Positions 29,340 through 41,446 of a DNA stretch of 64,000 nucleotides are shown here, piece after piece. The stretch spans positions 1-64,000 of the forward strand of contig NZ_FYDX01000007.1 of the NCBI RefSeq assembly GCF_900187455.1, written 5' to 3'. Within the stretch, counting starts at the first letter, position 1. The number at the start of each line of letters is the position of its first letter. The notes beneath the pieces were generated by a model. The model did no database searches. It had not been told where the DNA came from and was given only the letters and a program-made list of their open reading frames with translations. Position numbers and translations under genes: made by a program. This DNA comes from Pseudomonas sp. Irchel 3E13 (GTDB taxonomy: Bacteria > Pseudomonadota > Gammaproteobacteria > Pseudomonadales > Pseudomonadaceae).

Positions 29340-30097
29340 AAACCGTGGCGCTTGCGGATGATTGAGTAGGCCTGATGCAGTTCCCGCGTGCGCTCGGTCG
29401 CCTCGCGGACCCGGGCCGGGCTGGCGCCGCTGCCCTGCAGCTTGTCCGGATGATGGCGGCTCAGCAGGCGCCGGTAGGCTTGCTTGATCTGGCCGGGCTC
29501 GGCCTCCGCCGTCACACCGAGCAAGCGCAACGCCTCGGGATAACTGCCCGCCCCCTCAAGCGCAGCTTTGCGCGGCTCGTAGTCACCCGCCAGCGCCTGC
29601 ACCTTGGCCGCCGACCAGCCCAGTTGCTGCCCCCAGTTCACCAGCAGTTCCTTCTGTTCGCGCCCGGCACGGCCTTCGGCCCAGGCCATGCGGCAACAGG
29701 CACGCAATACGCCTTCGGCAGCATGCGGCTGTTCCTTCAGGCGGCGCAGGTGCCCGTCCACTTTTTCGCGCCCGGCCTTGCCGCGATTGAACGCGGCGAT
29801 GGCCTTCTTGCGGCCGGCGGTGTCCATCTCAAGCCGCTGCATCTCGTGGCGCGCCTGCTGAATATGCCCTTCGAGCACCCGGCCGCCGCTTTTGGCAAGG
29901 CGCCCCAGTAGCACGAACAGCACTTCGTCGTCCCGCAGCACCGGACGCCCGCCCAGCTTTTCCCGCAGGTGCGCCCAACTGTGCAATTGCAGTCGGCGGT
30001 CCATCGCCTGGCCGAGCAACGCCCCCAGCAACGCGCCAGGAATACTGGCGAGGGCAAAGCCGGCTCCGGCACCAATCACTGTGCTCGGCCACAACAT
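29336..30097 (-). CDS. TerB-like/J-domain co-chaperone (DjlA-like)
   Basis: A 253-residue protein with a glycine-rich hydrophobic N-terminal segment (VIGAGAGFALASIPGALLGALLG), probably membrane-anchoring. The central TerB/DjlA-like helical domain spans about residues 60-165. A C-terminal J domain carries the HPD motif in RLLSRHHPDKLQG, which stimulates DnaK. The start ATG lies 1 base after the murU stop, so translation is coupled. It is convergent with, and overlaps by 4 bases, the DUF3530 gene. Confidence 0.8.
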   Translation of the reverse strand: MLWPSTVIGAGAGFALASIPGALLGALLGQAMDRRLQLHSWAHLREKLGGRPVLRDDEVLFVLLGRLAKSGGRVLEGHIQQARHEMQRLEMDTAGRKKAIAAFNRGKAGREKVDGHLRRLKEQPHAAEGVLRACCRMAWAEGRAGREQKELLVNWGQQLGWSAAKVQALAGDYEPRKAALEGAGSYPEALRLLGVTAEAEPGQIKQAYRRLLSRHHPDKLQGSGASPARVREATERTRELHQAYSIIRKRHGF

Positions 30098-30098
30098 C

Positions 30099-31792
<1,694 letters not shown>

Positions 31793-32007
31793 TACAAGGG
31801 TCTCCAACGGCCCAGGGCTCTGGAAAAATGTATTCGAACGAAGGCCAGGCAAGGCCAAAACAGGCAACGAAGGCCGCGGGCGCGCCCGACTTTACCGGTT
31901 GTAGAGGGGCATTCCGAGCGCATTTACAACGCAACGCAAGCGAGCCGGGACGCATTTCGTAGAGAGCCTAGCCGCCAAGCGGGTCATGCTTTATTATCCA
32001 GCATCTT
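31793..32007. promoter_or_regulatory. amgK-lptD divergent intergenic region (5-prime exon side)
   Basis: This 215-base stretch between the amgK start and the intron block must carry the divergent promoters. A -10-like TATTAT at 31992-31997 points towards lptD, but the matching -35 is poor. An ATGCT/AGCAT hairpin ends 3 bases before the intron block. No gene is visible. Confidence 0.5.
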
Positions 32008-32513
32008 GTGCGACACGGCATGGTTCGTGTTGTGCTTGGTAGGTAGCTGTACCTTTAGAACCTAAGCCCTTGAAATATAGGTCTTAAATCTAAGAAACAG
32101 CACAAGTCACCAGCCACTTCTTGGCTCTCTCATCCCCAGTCGGGGCAGCTTGGAAACCCGTCTGACAGGGCTTCGAACTGAAAATTCTCTCTCACGAGCA
32201 GAGTTTTATCCGAGTTCCTCAAACAGGTCACGGCATTCCGCCGCCCTGCCAGATCAATCCATTGCCTTGAGGCGACCATCTCGCCTCGGCGGGAAAGTCA
32301 CCTCTAATCGATGGGCTGCGGCTCTTCCTACGTCGTGAGACGTCAGGGGTACTTGTTCGACCAAAGCACAGAGCGAAAGCTCTGCTTACCATTGTCCAAC
32401 CAGTCTTTAATGTTGGTAGCGGACCCGCTGTACGACCAGCGGTAGCCTAGGAAGACATGCGTCACTGGTAACGGTGGGGTGTGAAGCTCTTCTAACAATG
32501 TAGCCCCCATTGG
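32008..32513 (+). mobile_element. possible 5-prime part of a second group II intron
   Basis: This 506-base noncoding block begins with GTGCG, the group II 5-prime signature, followed by a hairpin (ACACG/CGTGT) as in domain IA. It contains a CCTAAG-TATAGG receptor-like pair (32061-32081), an AGAGC-GAAA-GCTCT hairpin and many other short perfect hairpins. No second domain V, domain VI or reverse transcriptase matches it. It may be a remnant of an older intron into which the next intron inserted, or an extended domain I of one 3.0-kb intron. Confidence 0.5.
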
Positions 32514-33002
32514 GTGCGTCCCCCCGCGAGGTGGGAGCGTAGCGGCTCGGAGCAGAACCGGGTCAAGGCGCTAGGCTGATTGGTATGGGCAACATATGTG
32601 AACTGCTGATAAACACCGTAAGGATGACCATGCCTAAGCTGCTTATGGGCATGAACCAAAAGGTACGAGGTCGGATATCTCTGTGGGATGTGGGGATACG
32701 TCGTCACACAGACCTCCGGTGAAAAGGCAGGCCCTAACCCAATCGTGTGGTAGGTAGGGAACGTGGTAAGCCCGTATCGCTGCCCCATGGGCAGGTGAGC
32801 CGCAAGGCAAACTGTTGGCGGTGCGGGTAGGGGATTGCAGAAAAAGCGAATGCCGGGTTGTAATGATCCGGATAGAGGTTGAAACATCACCTCGCGGGAA
32901 ACCGGGCAGACTTCTGCATGGTCTTTCGTCGCAAGACGTCTGAGTAACCTCACTCAACAAGGCACCTTCCCTCACCGGGAAGGTCGGCAAAGGAGAGATC
33001 GG

Positions 33003-33128
33003 ATGAATAGGATTGCTCGTGAATTCATCACGGCTGCAAAACAAGCACCGGCTATCTACTTCGCCCCGCTCCGGGGTGCGATTCAGGGATTAAAGGACGA
33101 GTGGCGGCGCATTAAGTGCCAACGCTAA
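33003..33128 (+). CDS. small ORF inside the intron ribozyme region
   Basis: A 41-codon ORF (starting MNRIAREFITAA, ending KCQR) has a strong ribosome binding site, AAGGAGA, seven bases before its ATG. It is basic and amphipathic and lies between domain I and the maturase gene. It could be a real small protein or a chance ORF in structured RNA. I do not recognise a family with certainty. Confidence 0.4.
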   Translation: MNRIAREFITAAKQAPAIYFAPLRGAIQGLKDEWRRIKCQR

Positions 33129-33259
33129 GCCTTCCTGGTAACACCCAGAAACGGTTAACGACCACGTAGGTCGTCGCCATCCACCTTATCCCGACGGGAC
33201 CATCTTTCCCGTCGGGAGAGATGCGCCTCCGCTCGGGATCAACCTGAGAGGAAAGCAGC

Positions 33260-34957
33260 ATGAAAGAGCCTAGTCCTACGACCAGGTCTGCGTTTTCCGA
33301 CTCACCTCTACACTGGCACGACATCGAATGGTGTCGCGTGGAGAGGTGCGTCCGAGGCATGCAGATTCGAATTGCGAAGGCTTGTCGAGAAGGCAAATGG
33401 CGCAGGGTGAAAGCTCTGCAACGAATGCTGACTCGCTCCAAATCGGCCAGATACTTGGCCGTGCGGAGAGTCACGGAAAACCAGGGTAAGCGTACGGCGG
33501 GAGTCGATCGCGTGCTCTGGGATACACCCGACGCCAAATGGAAAGCGGCCAACGGTTTGAAGCAACGAGGATATAAACCACTCCCCTTACGGCGTGTGTT
33601 CATACCCAAATCCAATGGTAAAGAACGCCCTCTAGGCATTCCGACCATGACAGACAGAGCCATGCAGGCACTCCACCTGCTAGCCCTCGCTCCCGTCGCG
33701 GAAACAAGCGGCGATCCAAACAGCTACGGCTTTAGGATCGAACGCTCCACGGCGGATGCAATGGGGCAGTTGTTCGTCTGCTTATCCAAACGGGTCTCGG
33801 CTCAATGGGTATTGGAGGCGGACATCCACGGCTGCTTCGACCATATCAACCATGACTGGCTGATCGATAACGTCCCCACAGACAAGTCGACCCTTCGGAA
33901 ATGGCTGAAAGCTGGGGTTGTCCATAAAGGGCAACTGACTGCTACGGACGCCGGAACACCACAGGGTGGGATCATCTCCCCCACCTTGGCAAACATGGCG
34001 CTCGATGGATTGGAAACGCTGCTCAGGCAACATCTGGGCATCGCCAGATCCAAGAAGCTGAAAATCAATGTGGTGCGGTACGCGGATGACTTCGTCATCA
34101 CCGGTAATGCCCCAGATATTCTGGAAGCGGAGGTCAAACCATGGGTAGAGCAATTCCTGGCTTCCCGAGGCTTACGACTCTCAACGGAAAAAACGCACAT
34201 CACCCACATCGATCAAGGCTTCGACTTCTTGGGATGGAATTTCCGCAAATACAGCGGGAAGCTCCTGATCAAACCAAGCAAGAAAAACGCGCAAGCGTTC
34301 TATCGCAAAGTAAAGGAAGTCATCGACGCACATAAATCGAGTAAGCAGGTGGATCTCATCCGCTTGCTGAACCCGATACTCCGGGGGTGGGCTAACTACC
34401 ACCAACCCGTCGTAGCTAAGCAGGCCTACAGCCGAATGGACTACAGGATCTTCATTCGGTTATGGCGTTGGGCAAAACGGCGACACCCTAACAAATCGCT
34501 CCACTGGGTACGGAGGAACTACTTCCGATCCATTGGCGACCAAGCCTGGGTGTTCACCGCCACGGATGTGGATGAAAAAGGAGGCAAGAAGGAAATCGCG
34601 CTGTACTCGCTCGCGAGCACACCGATTGAGCGGCACAAGAAAACGAGCGGGGAATTCAACCCGTTCGACCCCGCAATGGAAGAGATGGGCGAGAAACTGC
34701 GCACGGAACGGATGCTGAAAAAGCTGAAGTACCGCACGCAGGTTGTCAGCCTGTTCAAAAGCCAAAAAGGGCTGTGCATGCTCTGCAATCAACCCCTTAA
34801 CAAGGAGACGGGGTGGCACGACCACCACATCATTTACCGCTCACAAGGTGGTAGAGACTCCTTGGACAACCGGGTACTATTGCACCCTATTTGTCACCAG
34901 CGACTCCACGCACGTGGGCTAAAAGTGACCAAACCGGCCCTCTCGGGGGCTTTGTGA
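33260..34957 (+). CDS. ltrA: group II intron reverse transcriptase/maturase
   Basis: The intron-encoded protein that assists splicing and copies the intron into DNA. The 565-residue protein has reverse transcriptase blocks (IPKSNGKERPLGIPTM, GTPQGGIISP) with intact catalytic YADD at residues 274-277. A maturase/domain X follows (LNPILRGWANYH). An HNH endonuclease begins with the zinc pair C506-x2-C509 and continues through HDHHIIYRSQGG to PICHQRLH. No frameshift is seen, so it looks active. The ATG follows GAGGAAAGCAGC. Confidence 0.93.
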   Translation: MKEPSPTTRSAFSDSPLHWHDIEWCRVERCVRGMQIRIAKACREGKWRRVKALQRMLTRSKSARYLAVRRVTENQGKRTAGVDRVLWDTPDAKWKAANGLKQRGYKPLPLRRVFIPKSNGKERPLGIPTMTDRAMQALHLLALAPVAETSGDPNSYGFRIERSTADAMGQLFVCLSKRVSAQWVLEADIHGCFDHINHDWLIDNVPTDKSTLRKWLKAGVVHKGQLTATDAGTPQGGIISPTLANMALDGLETLLRQHLGIARSKKLKINVVRYADDFVITGNAPDILEAEVKPWVEQFLASRGLRLSTEKTHITHIDQGFDFLGWNFRKYSGKLLIKPSKKNAQAFYRKVKEVIDAHKSSKQVDLIRLLNPILRGWANYHQPVVAKQAYSRMDYRIFIRLWRWAKRRHPNKSLHWVRRNYFRSIGDQAWVFTATDVDEKGGKKEIALYSLASTPIERHKKTSGEFNPFDPAMEEMGEKLRTERMLKKLKYRTQVVSLFKSQKGLCMLCNQPLNKETGWHDHHIIYRSQGGRDSLDNRVLLHPICHQRLHARGLKVTKPALSGAL

Positions 34958-34963
34958 AGACTT

Positions 34964-35038
34964 GAGCCGTATGCGCTGAAAGGCGCACGTACGGTTCTTA
35001 GGGGGGGAGGGGTCAGCAATGACTCCTTCCTACCCGAC
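34964..35038 (+). ncRNA. group II intron domains V and VI
   Basis: Domain V is the 34-base hairpin at 34964-34997, starting GAGCCGT with the catalytic AGC triad and closed by a GAAA tetraloop that matches the receptor in domain I. Domain VI follows as a G-rich/C-rich hairpin with a GCAA loop. The bulged branch-point A is probably 35032, seven bases from the 3-prime splice site. Confidence 0.9.
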
Positions 35039-35108
35039 TTTCAGACCATCGAGAGGCGTGCGGCCCCACACGCGGGCAGATGGCACGCAGGAAGCCCGGA
35101 CTAATAAG

Positions 35109-37880
35109 ATGGCATTGAAATCCCCCGCGTTTCGTAGAAAATTCCCGTTGCTGGTCACCGGCGGTTTGCTGGCACTGCAACCCCTGGCCACGTCGTACGT
35201 GGTGGCCGCCGAGCAGTTCGACTGCCAAGTTTCCGCTTCCGGTAGCTGGGACTGCAAGCCCAAGACCAGCGTGAACGCCCTTCCGCCGCGCCCGGTGCAC
35301 GACGGTGCGGCCGTCAGTTCGGCCAATGCCACGCCAGAGCAGGTCGCCGCAGGCACTGCCGAAGCGAAAGGCACCGGCACCGCGCTGGTGACCGAGAGCA
35401 AAGGTCGTGGACTGAAGTCCCGCAGCGCCGACTACAGTCACCTGGACTGGGTTCCACGCGACAAGCTGACCGCGGCGCAACTCGCCGAGACCGGTCCGTA
35501 TTGCTCCGGTGCCTATATCGAACCCACCCGTCCGGGCATGGATGACAGCACGCCAAAGGACGAGTCGCCGACCTTCATCGGCGCCAAGGTCTCTCGCTAC
35601 CAACAGGAACAGCAGATCGCCACCCTCGCGGGTGACGTGGTCATGCGCCAGGGCAGCATGCAGGTCGAGGCCGACGAGGCCAACCTGTACCAGGCCGAGA
35701 ACCGCGGCGAGCTGAGCGGCAACGTGAAAATCCGCGACAACGGTTCGCTGGTGGTGGGCGACCACGCCGACATCCAGCTCGATACCGGTGAAGCCAAGGT
35801 CGACAACGCCGAATACGTGATGCACAAATCGCGCATCCGCGGTAACGCGCTGTACGCCAAGCGTGCCGAGAACGCCATCATTCGCCTCAAGGACGGTACC
35901 TATACCACCTGTGAGCCGAACAGCAACGCCTGGCAGCTCCGGGGTAACAACATCACCCTGAACCCGGCTACCGGTTTCGGTACCGCGACCAACGTCACCC
36001 TGCGGGTCAAAGATATTCCGGTGCTCTACACCCCGTATATCTACTTCCCGATCGACGATCGTCGCCAGTCCGGCTTCCTGCCACCGTCCTTCAGCACCAG
36101 CAGCGATACCGGCTTCATGCTGGTCACGCCGTACTACTTCAACCTGGCGCCAAACTACGACGCCACCTTGTACCCACGCTACATGGCCAAGCGCGGCTTG
36201 TTGATGGAAGGCGAATTCCGCTACCTGACCAAGTCCAGCGAGGGGCAGTTTGGGGGGGCGTGGTTGAATGACAAAGATGACGAGCGCAAGGAGATGTCCG
36301 ATTACAAGGACCAGCGCTGGATGATCAACTGGCAGCATAAAGGTGGGCTGGACTCGCGCCTGCTGACTGAAGTCGACTACACCGACATCAGCGATCCTTA
36401 CTACTTCCAGGATCTGGAATCGGACCAAATTGGTGTAGAAAGCACCGACTACGTCAATCAGCGCGCGGGGCTGAGCTGGCGCGGCGATAGTTTTACGGCT
36501 GGATTGAACGTCCATGCCTATGAAATGGCGAACATCTCAACGATTACACCCTATAACCGCCTTCCACAGGTGTTTGCTTCCGGTGTGCTCCCTTACAAAC
36601 CGGCGGGCCTGAATTTCGCTTACAACACCGAGTTCGTGCGTTTTGAACGCAGCCTGCGCTCCGGTGACTTTAGCAACGAAAAAGGCGAGCTTTCCTCTTG
36701 GTATGACAACAACGTATCAGGCTTGGCTCGCGCCAACGGTAACAGGGTCAACCTGGCGCCAGAGGTCAGTTTGCCGATGGACTGGACCTACGGCTTCCTC
36801 AAGCCGACGCTGAAGTATGTCCATACCCAGTACGATCTGGATCTGGACTCGAGAGGCAGAAGCCAGGTTGCCAGCTACGACCAAAGCCCGAGCCGAAGCA
36901 TCCCCGTTGCTAGCCTGGACAGCGGTCTGTACTTTGATCGCAACACTCAGTGGTTTGGCAAAAACTATCGCCAGACCCTTGAGCCACGGCTGTACTACCT
37001 CTACGTGCCATATAAAGATCAGAGCGATATTCCGATCTTCGACACGAGCGAGTCGACCTTCAGCTATTCCTCTCTCTTCCGCGACAACCGCTTCAGCGGT
37101 AATGACCGTATCGGTGACGAGAACAAGCTCTCTCTGGGTCTCACTAACCGCTGGATCGAAGAGAACGGCTTTGAACGCCAGCGCTTCAGTATTGGCCAAG
37201 CACTGTACTTCAAGGATCGCAAGGTTCAATTGCCTGGCATTGACGGAAGTATCCGCCAGGATTCGACCTCTGACGTGTCGCCCTATGCCATGGAGTACGA
37301 ACTCCGCTTCAATCGTGACTGGCGTGTGACTTCCGACTTCAACTGGGACCCGGATACGCGCAGTACTCGTTCGGGAAGCGCCATGTTCCACTACCAGCCT
37401 GAAGATAACGTCAACAAGATCGTCAACTTCGGCTACCGCTACCGTAATGATCTGGTCCGTTACGACCAAACCACCGGTAAATGGTCAGTGGGAGGCGGCG
37501 ACTACGGAACTCCAGGCCAACCGGGCTACGTCAAGGACTACTACAAGATCCAGCAACATGACTTCTCCGTCATGTGGCCGATCGTTCCGCAGTGGACCGC
37601 AATCGCTCGCTGGCAGCACGATTACAACCGCAACCGCACCCTGGAAGCCTTCGGTGGTTTCGAATATGACAACTGCTGCTGGAAGCTGCGTCTGATCAAC
37701 CGCTACTGGGTCGATTACGACGAATTCAGCCAGGACGCACCGCAAAACGAAAAAGGCGACCACGGCGTCTTCCTGCAGATCGTGCTGAAAGGCCTCGGTG
37801 GTGTAGTGGGCAACAAGGTTGAGTCGTTCCTCGATCAAGGCATTCAAGGTTACCGTACACGTGAAGACCAAGCTTATTGA
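35109..37880 (+). CDS. lptD: LPS assembly outer-membrane protein LptD
   Basis: The essential outer-membrane barrel that, with LptE, inserts lipopolysaccharide into the outer leaflet. The 923-residue protein has a signal peptide to about residue 34 (VVAA/EQFDC). A long N-terminal extension and the OstA jelly-roll domain follow (about 180-310, [25 protein letters not shown]), then the C-terminal beta-barrel. The ATG at 35109 sits 70 bases past the intron 3-prime end; an in-frame start at 35019 would run through the intron and is rejected. The barrel half looks lower in G+C than the N-terminal half. It overlaps surA by 20 bases. Confidence 0.95.
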   Translation: MALKSPAFRRKFPLLVTGGLLALQPLATSYVVAAEQFDCQVSASGSWDCKPKTSVNALPPRPVHDGAAVSSANATPEQVAAGTAEAKGTGTALVTESKGRGLKSRSADYSHLDWVPRDKLTAAQLAETGPYCSGAYIEPTRPGMDDSTPKDESPTFIGAKVSRYQQEQQIATLAGDVVMRQGSMQVEADEANLYQAENRGELSGNVKIRDNGSLVVGDHADIQLDTGEAKVDNAEYVMHKSRIRGNALYAKRAENAIIRLKDGTYTTCEPNSNAWQLRGNNITLNPATGFGTATNVTLRVKDIPVLYTPYIYFPIDDRRQSGFLPPSFSTSSDTGFMLVTPYYFNLAPNYDATLYPRYMAKRGLLMEGEFRYLTKSSEGQFGGAWLNDKDDERKEMSDYKDQRWMINWQHKGGLDSRLLTEVDYTDISDPYYFQDLESDQIGVESTDYVNQRAGLSWRGDSFTAGLNVHAYEMANISTITPYNRLPQVFASGVLPYKPAGLNFAYNTEFVRFERSLRSGDFSNEKGELSSWYDNNVSGLARANGNRVNLAPEVSLPMDWTYGFLKPTLKYVHTQYDLDLDSRGRSQVASYDQSPSRSIPVASLDSGLYFDRNTQWFGKNYRQTLEPRLYYLYVPYKDQSDIPIFDTSESTFSYSSLFRDNRFSGNDRIGDENKLSLGLTNRWIEENGFERQRFSIGQALYFKDRKVQLPGIDGSIRQDSTSDVSPYAMEYELRFNRDWRVTSDFNWDPDTRSTRSGSAMFHYQPEDNVNKIVNFGYRYRNDLVRYDQTTGKWSVGGGDYGTPGQPGYVKDYYKIQQHDFSVMWPIVPQWTAIARWQHDYNRNRTLEAFGGFEYDNCCWKLRLINRYWVDYDEFSQDAPQNEKGDHGVFLQIVLKGLGGVVGNKVESFLDQGIQGYRTREDQAY

Positions 37881-39177
37881 TTGTCTGCGCCCGCTAGTGC
37901 TGGGCGCCGTGATGTTGAGCAGCACCGCGCACGCCGCGGTGCAGACCCTGGACAAGATCGTCGCCATCGTCGACAACGACGTGGTCATGCAGAGCCAACT
38001 GGATCAGCGTGTCCACGAAGTCCAGCAGACCATCGCCAAGCGGGGCGGCGCGGTGCCGCCTACCAGCGTGCTCGACCAGCAGGTACTGGAACGTCTGATC
38101 GTCGAAAACCTGCAACTGCAGATCGGCGAACGCTCCGGTATCCGCATCACCGATGAAGAACTCAACCAGGCCATCGGCACCATTGCACAGCGCAACAACA
38201 TGAGCCTGGAGCAGTTCCGCGCTGCCCTGGCCCATGATGGCCTGTCCTTTGATGACGCCCGCGAGCAGGTCCGTCGCGAGATGATCATCAGCCGCGTACG
38301 CCAGCGCCGGGTTGCCGAGCGCATCCAGGTGTCCGAGCAGGAAGTGAAGAACTTCCTCGCCTCGGATCTGGGCAAGGTGCAGCTGTCGGAAGAATACCGT
38401 TTGGCCAACATCCTGATCCCGACCCCGGAAAGCGCCAGTTCCAACGCGATCCAGGCCGCTGCCCGTCAGGCCGGCGAGATCTATCAGCAGCTCAAGCAAG
38501 GCGCCGACTTCGCCCAGCTGGCAATCGCCCGCTCAGCTAGCGAAACCGCGCTGGAAGGCGGCGAGATGGGCTGGCGCAAAGCGGCCCAGTTGCCACCTCC
38601 ATTCGACAAGATGCTCGGATCCATGGCAGTTGGTGACGTCACCGAGCCGATCCGTACGCCAGGCGGCTTCATCATCCTAAAACTGCAGGAAAAGCGCGGC
38701 GGCCAAACCCAGCTGCGTGATGAAGTCCATGTACGCCACATCCTGATCAAGCCAAGCGAAATCCGCAGCGAAGCCGAGACCAAGGTCCTGGCCCAGCGCC
38801 TGTACGATCGCATCCAGGCGGGTGAAGACTTTGCCGAACTGGCGAAGAGCTTCTCGGAAGACCCGGGCTCGGCGCTCAACGGCGGCGACCTCAACTGGAT
38901 CGACCCGAACGCCCTGGTACCCGAGTTCCGCGAAGTCATGGCCCACGCCCAGCAAGGCGTAGTGTCCAAGCCGTTCCAGACCCAATATGGCTGGCACGTA
39001 CTGGAAGTCCTTGGTCGTCGCGCCACTGACAGCACTGCCCAGGCCCGCGAGCAACAGGCCATGACCGTACTGCGCAACCGCAAGTACGACGAAGAGCTGC
39101 AAAGCTGGCTGCGTCAGATCCGCGACGAAGCCTACGTCGAGATCAAGCTTCCTGGCGCCGAACAGGCAGCCCAGTGA
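37861..39177 (+). CDS. surA: periplasmic chaperone and peptidyl-prolyl isomerase SurA
   Basis: Escorts outer-membrane proteins, LptD among them, through the periplasm. The 438-residue protein starts at a GTG inside the lptD 3-prime end, giving a signal peptide cut near residue 25 ([10 protein letters not shown]). The SurA_N chaperone domain follows, then two parvulin domains (about 175-275 and 285-385). The GTG is chosen because it alone yields a proper signal peptide. Coupling to lptD through the 20-base overlap suits their joint role. Confidence 0.95.
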   Translation: MKTKLIDCLRPLVLGAVMLSSTAHAAVQTLDKIVAIVDNDVVMQSQLDQRVHEVQQTIAKRGGAVPPTSVLDQQVLERLIVENLQLQIGERSGIRITDEELNQAIGTIAQRNNMSLEQFRAALAHDGLSFDDAREQVRREMIISRVRQRRVAERIQVSEQEVKNFLASDLGKVQLSEEYRLANILIPTPESASSNAIQAAARQAGEIYQQLKQGADFAQLAIARSASETALEGGEMGWRKAAQLPPPFDKMLGSMAVGDVTEPIRTPGGFIILKLQEKRGGQTQLRDEVHVRHILIKPSEIRSEAETKVLAQRLYDRIQAGEDFAELAKSFSEDPGSALNGGDLNWIDPNALVPEFREVMAHAQQGVVSKPFQTQYGWHVLEVLGRRATDSTAQAREQQAMTVLRNRKYDEELQSWLRQIRDEAYVEIKLPGAEQAAQ

Positions 39178-40163
39178 AACCTCAGCGCTTCGCCATCACA
39201 CCCGGCGAGCCGGCCGGCATAGGTCCTGACCTTTGCCTGCTGCTCGCCTCGCAAGCCCAGCCTTATCCCCTGATTGCCATCACCAGCCGTGACCTGCTCG
39301 CCGAGCGGGCCACGCAACTGGGTGTGGCTGTCGAACTGCTGCCAGTCAGCCCCGCTGCCTTCCCCGATCAGCCCGCCAAAGCCGGCAGCCTGTACGTTTG
39401 GGATACGCCACTGGCGAACAAGGCAGTCGCGGGTACGCTGGACAAGGCCAACGCCGCCTTCGTCCTGGAAACCCTGACCCGCGCCGGGCAGGGCTGCCTG
39501 GACGGGCACTTCGCCGGCATGATCACCGCCCCGGTACACAAGGGCGTGATCAACGAGAGCGGCATCGCTTTCTCCGGACACACCGAATTCCTCGCCGAAC
39601 TGACCAACACCGCCCAGGTCGTCATGATGCTCGCCACCCGCGGCCTGCGCGTCGCCCTGGTGACAACCCATCTGCCCCTGCGCGATGTGGCGGACGCCAT
39701 CACTGTGGAACGCCTCGAGCGGGTCACGCGGATCCTGCATGCCGACCTGCAACAGAAATTCGGTATCGCCGCTCCGCGCATCCTGGTCTGCGGACTCAAC
39801 CCGCATGCCGGCGAAGGTGGCCATCTGGGTCGCGAGGAAATCGACATCATCGAGCCCACGCTGGAACGCCTGCGTGGCGAAGGCATGGACCTGCGCGGTC
39901 CGCTGCCCGCCGACACACTGTTTACCCCCAAATATCTGGAGCACTGCGATGCAGTGCTGGCGATGTACCACGACCAAGGCCTGCCCGTGCTCAAGTTCAA
40001 GGGCTTTGGCGCCGCACTGAATGTCACCCTCGGCCTGCCGATCATCCGCACTTCGGTGGATCACGGTACCGCTCTGGACCTTGCCGGCACCGGCAAGATC
40101 GACACAGGCAGCCTGCAGGTCGCACTGGAAACCGCCTACCAGATGGCCGAGACCCGACTATGA
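39174..40163 (+). CDS. pdxA: 4-hydroxythreonine-4-phosphate dehydrogenase
   Basis: The NAD-dependent oxidation step in pyridoxal 5-phosphate synthesis. The 329-residue protein shows [13 protein letters not shown] at the N-terminus, the [11 protein letters not shown] segment and [11 protein letters not shown] with metal-binding His/Asp residues. The start is GTG, overlapping the surA stop by 4 bases. It overlaps rsmA by 4 bases. Confidence 0.95.
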   Translation: MKPQRFAITPGEPAGIGPDLCLLLASQAQPYPLIAITSRDLLAERATQLGVAVELLPVSPAAFPDQPAKAGSLYVWDTPLANKAVAGTLDKANAAFVLETLTRAGQGCLDGHFAGMITAPVHKGVINESGIAFSGHTEFLAELTNTAQVVMMLATRGLRVALVTTHLPLRDVADAITVERLERVTRILHADLQQKFGIAAPRILVCGLNPHAGEGGHLGREEIDIIEPTLERLRGEGMDLRGPLPADTLFTPKYLEHCDAVLAMYHDQGLPVLKFKGFGAALNVTLGLPIIRTSVDHGTALDLAGTGKIDTGSLQVALETAYQMAETRL

Positions 40164-40966
40164 CTGAGCAATACCAACACCGGGCGCGCAAGCGCTTCGG
40201 CCAGAATTTCCTGCACGACGCTGGCGTGATCGATCGCATTCTGCGCGCCATCAATGCCAAGGCCGGCGAACACATCCTGGAGATCGGCCCTGGCCAGGGC
40301 GCCCTGACCGAAGGCGTGCTGAGCAGCGGCGCGCAACTGGACGTGGTGGAGCTGGACAAGGACCTGGTGCCGATCCTCAACCAGCAATTTGCCGACCGCA
40401 GCAACTTCCGCCTGCACCAGGGCGACGCGCTGAAGTTCGACTTCACCACACTCGGCGCCGAACCACGCGCCCTGCGGGTGGTCGGTAACCTGCCGTACAA
40501 CATCTCCACCCCGCTGATCTTCCACCTGCTGAACAACGCCGGCCTGATCCGCGACATGCACTTCATGCTGCAGAAAGAAGTAGTCGAGCGCCTGGCCGCA
40601 GGCCCTGGCGGTGGCGACTGGGGACGCCTGTCGATCATGGTGCAGTACCACTGCCGGGTCGAGCACCTGTTCAACGTCGGCCCGGGCGCATTCAATCCGC
40701 CACCGAAAGTCGACTCCGCGATCGTACGCCTGGTGCCTCACGAAACCCTGCCTCATCCGGCCAAGGACCACCGGCTGCTGGAGCGCGTCGTTCGCGAAGC
40801 CTTCAACCAGCGCCGCAAGACCTTGCGCAACACCTTGAAGGCCCTGCTCAGCAGCGATGCCATCGAAGCCGCCGGTGTCGACGGCAGCCTGCGTCCCGAG
40901 CAGCTCGACCTGGCCGCGTTTGTCCGTCTGGCGGACAAGCTGGCCGAGCAAGCGCCGGCCAATTAA
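40160..40966 (+). CDS. rsmA: 16S rRNA dimethyladenosine transferase
   Basis: Dimethylates two adjacent adenines near the 3-prime end of 16S rRNA (formerly KsgA). The 268-residue SAM-dependent methyltransferase has RKRFGQNFL at the start, motif [12 protein letters not shown], and the catalytic NLPYNIST. It is coupled to pdxA by an ATGA overlap. Confidence 0.97.
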   Translation: MTEQYQHRARKRFGQNFLHDAGVIDRILRAINAKAGEHILEIGPGQGALTEGVLSSGAQLDVVELDKDLVPILNQQFADRSNFRLHQGDALKFDFTTLGAEPRALRVVGNLPYNISTPLIFHLLNNAGLIRDMHFMLQKEVVERLAAGPGGGDWGRLSIMVQYHCRVEHLFNVGPGAFNPPPKVDSAIVRLVPHETLPHPAKDHRLLERVVREAFNQRRKTLRNTLKALLSSDAIEAAGVDGSLRPEQLDLAAFVRLADKLAEQAPAN

Positions 40967-41065
40967 TACAAGCCCGGCCAGCTTCCTTCCGAAGCTGGCC
41001 GGCGCACCGGCCAATGGCCTAGACTGACTCCTTCGCAACATCCGCTTGTATTGAAGGCCCCTCGC

Positions 41066-41446
41066 ATGTCCGAACCGCGCTATCAGGTCGACGTCAGCGT
41101 CGTCACCCGCTTCCTCCCGGAACAGTCCAACCCCGAGAACGAGCAGTTTGCGTTCGCCTATACCATCACGGTGAGCAACAACGGCGCCCTGGCGGCCAAG
41201 CTGATCTCCCGTCACTGGGTCATCACCCATGGCAGCGGCAAGGTGGAAGAGATTCGCGGAGACGGCGTGGTGGGGCAGCAGCCACTGATCGCACCGGGCC
41301 AGAGCCACACCTACAGCAGCGGTGCGGTGCTGTCCGCCAAGGTCGGCACCATGCAGGGCAGCTACCAGATGTTCGCCGAAGACGGCGTGCGCTTCGAAGC
41401 GGTGATCGCGCCGTTCCGCCTTGCCGTTCCCGGGGCCCTGCACTGA
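41066..41446 (+). CDS. apaG: ApaG protein
   Basis: A 126-residue beta-sandwich (DUF525) protein of unclear role that travels with apaH. Typical segments are [42 protein letters not shown] and MQGSYQM. The ATG at 41066 is chosen over a TTG five codons upstream. Its stop overlaps the apaH start by one base (TGATG). Confidence 0.94.
   Translation: MSEPRYQVDVSVVTRFLPEQSNPENEQFAFAYTITVSNNGALAAKLISRHWVITHGSGKVEEIRGDGVVGQQPLIAPGQSHTYSSGAVLSAKVGTMQGSYQMFAEDGVRFEAVIAPFRLAVPGALH

Larger units (their letters stand above)
32514..35038 (+). mobile_element. group II intron with maturase, in the lptD leader
   Basis: A self-splicing retroelement of 2525 bases. The 5-prime end is GTGCG followed by a C/G hairpin. 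A perfect 11-nt GAAA-tetraloop receptor (CCTAAG at 32633-32638, TATGG at 32644-32648) lies in domain I. CCAAT at 32739-32743 can pair with ATTGG at 32509-32513, directly before the junction, as EBS1-IBS1. The intron-encoded protein fills domain IV, and domains V and VI follow. The 3-prime end is placed after CCCGAC at 35038. It lies 70 bases upstream of lptD in the same orientation. The 5-prime boundary at 32008 is the alternative. Confidence 0.85.

Noticed and set aside
31993..32007. Class C type intron insertion after a terminator hairpin (ATGCT/AGCAT then T-run across the exon junction)
   Set aside because: The stem is only 5 bp and the maturase has an HNH domain, which class C introns usually lack.
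32492..32953. 153-codon minus-strand open frame across intron domain I
   Set aside because: It runs antisense through catalytic RNA motifs (receptor, EBS1 candidate). Such frames are a common artefact in group II introns and no protein family is apparent.
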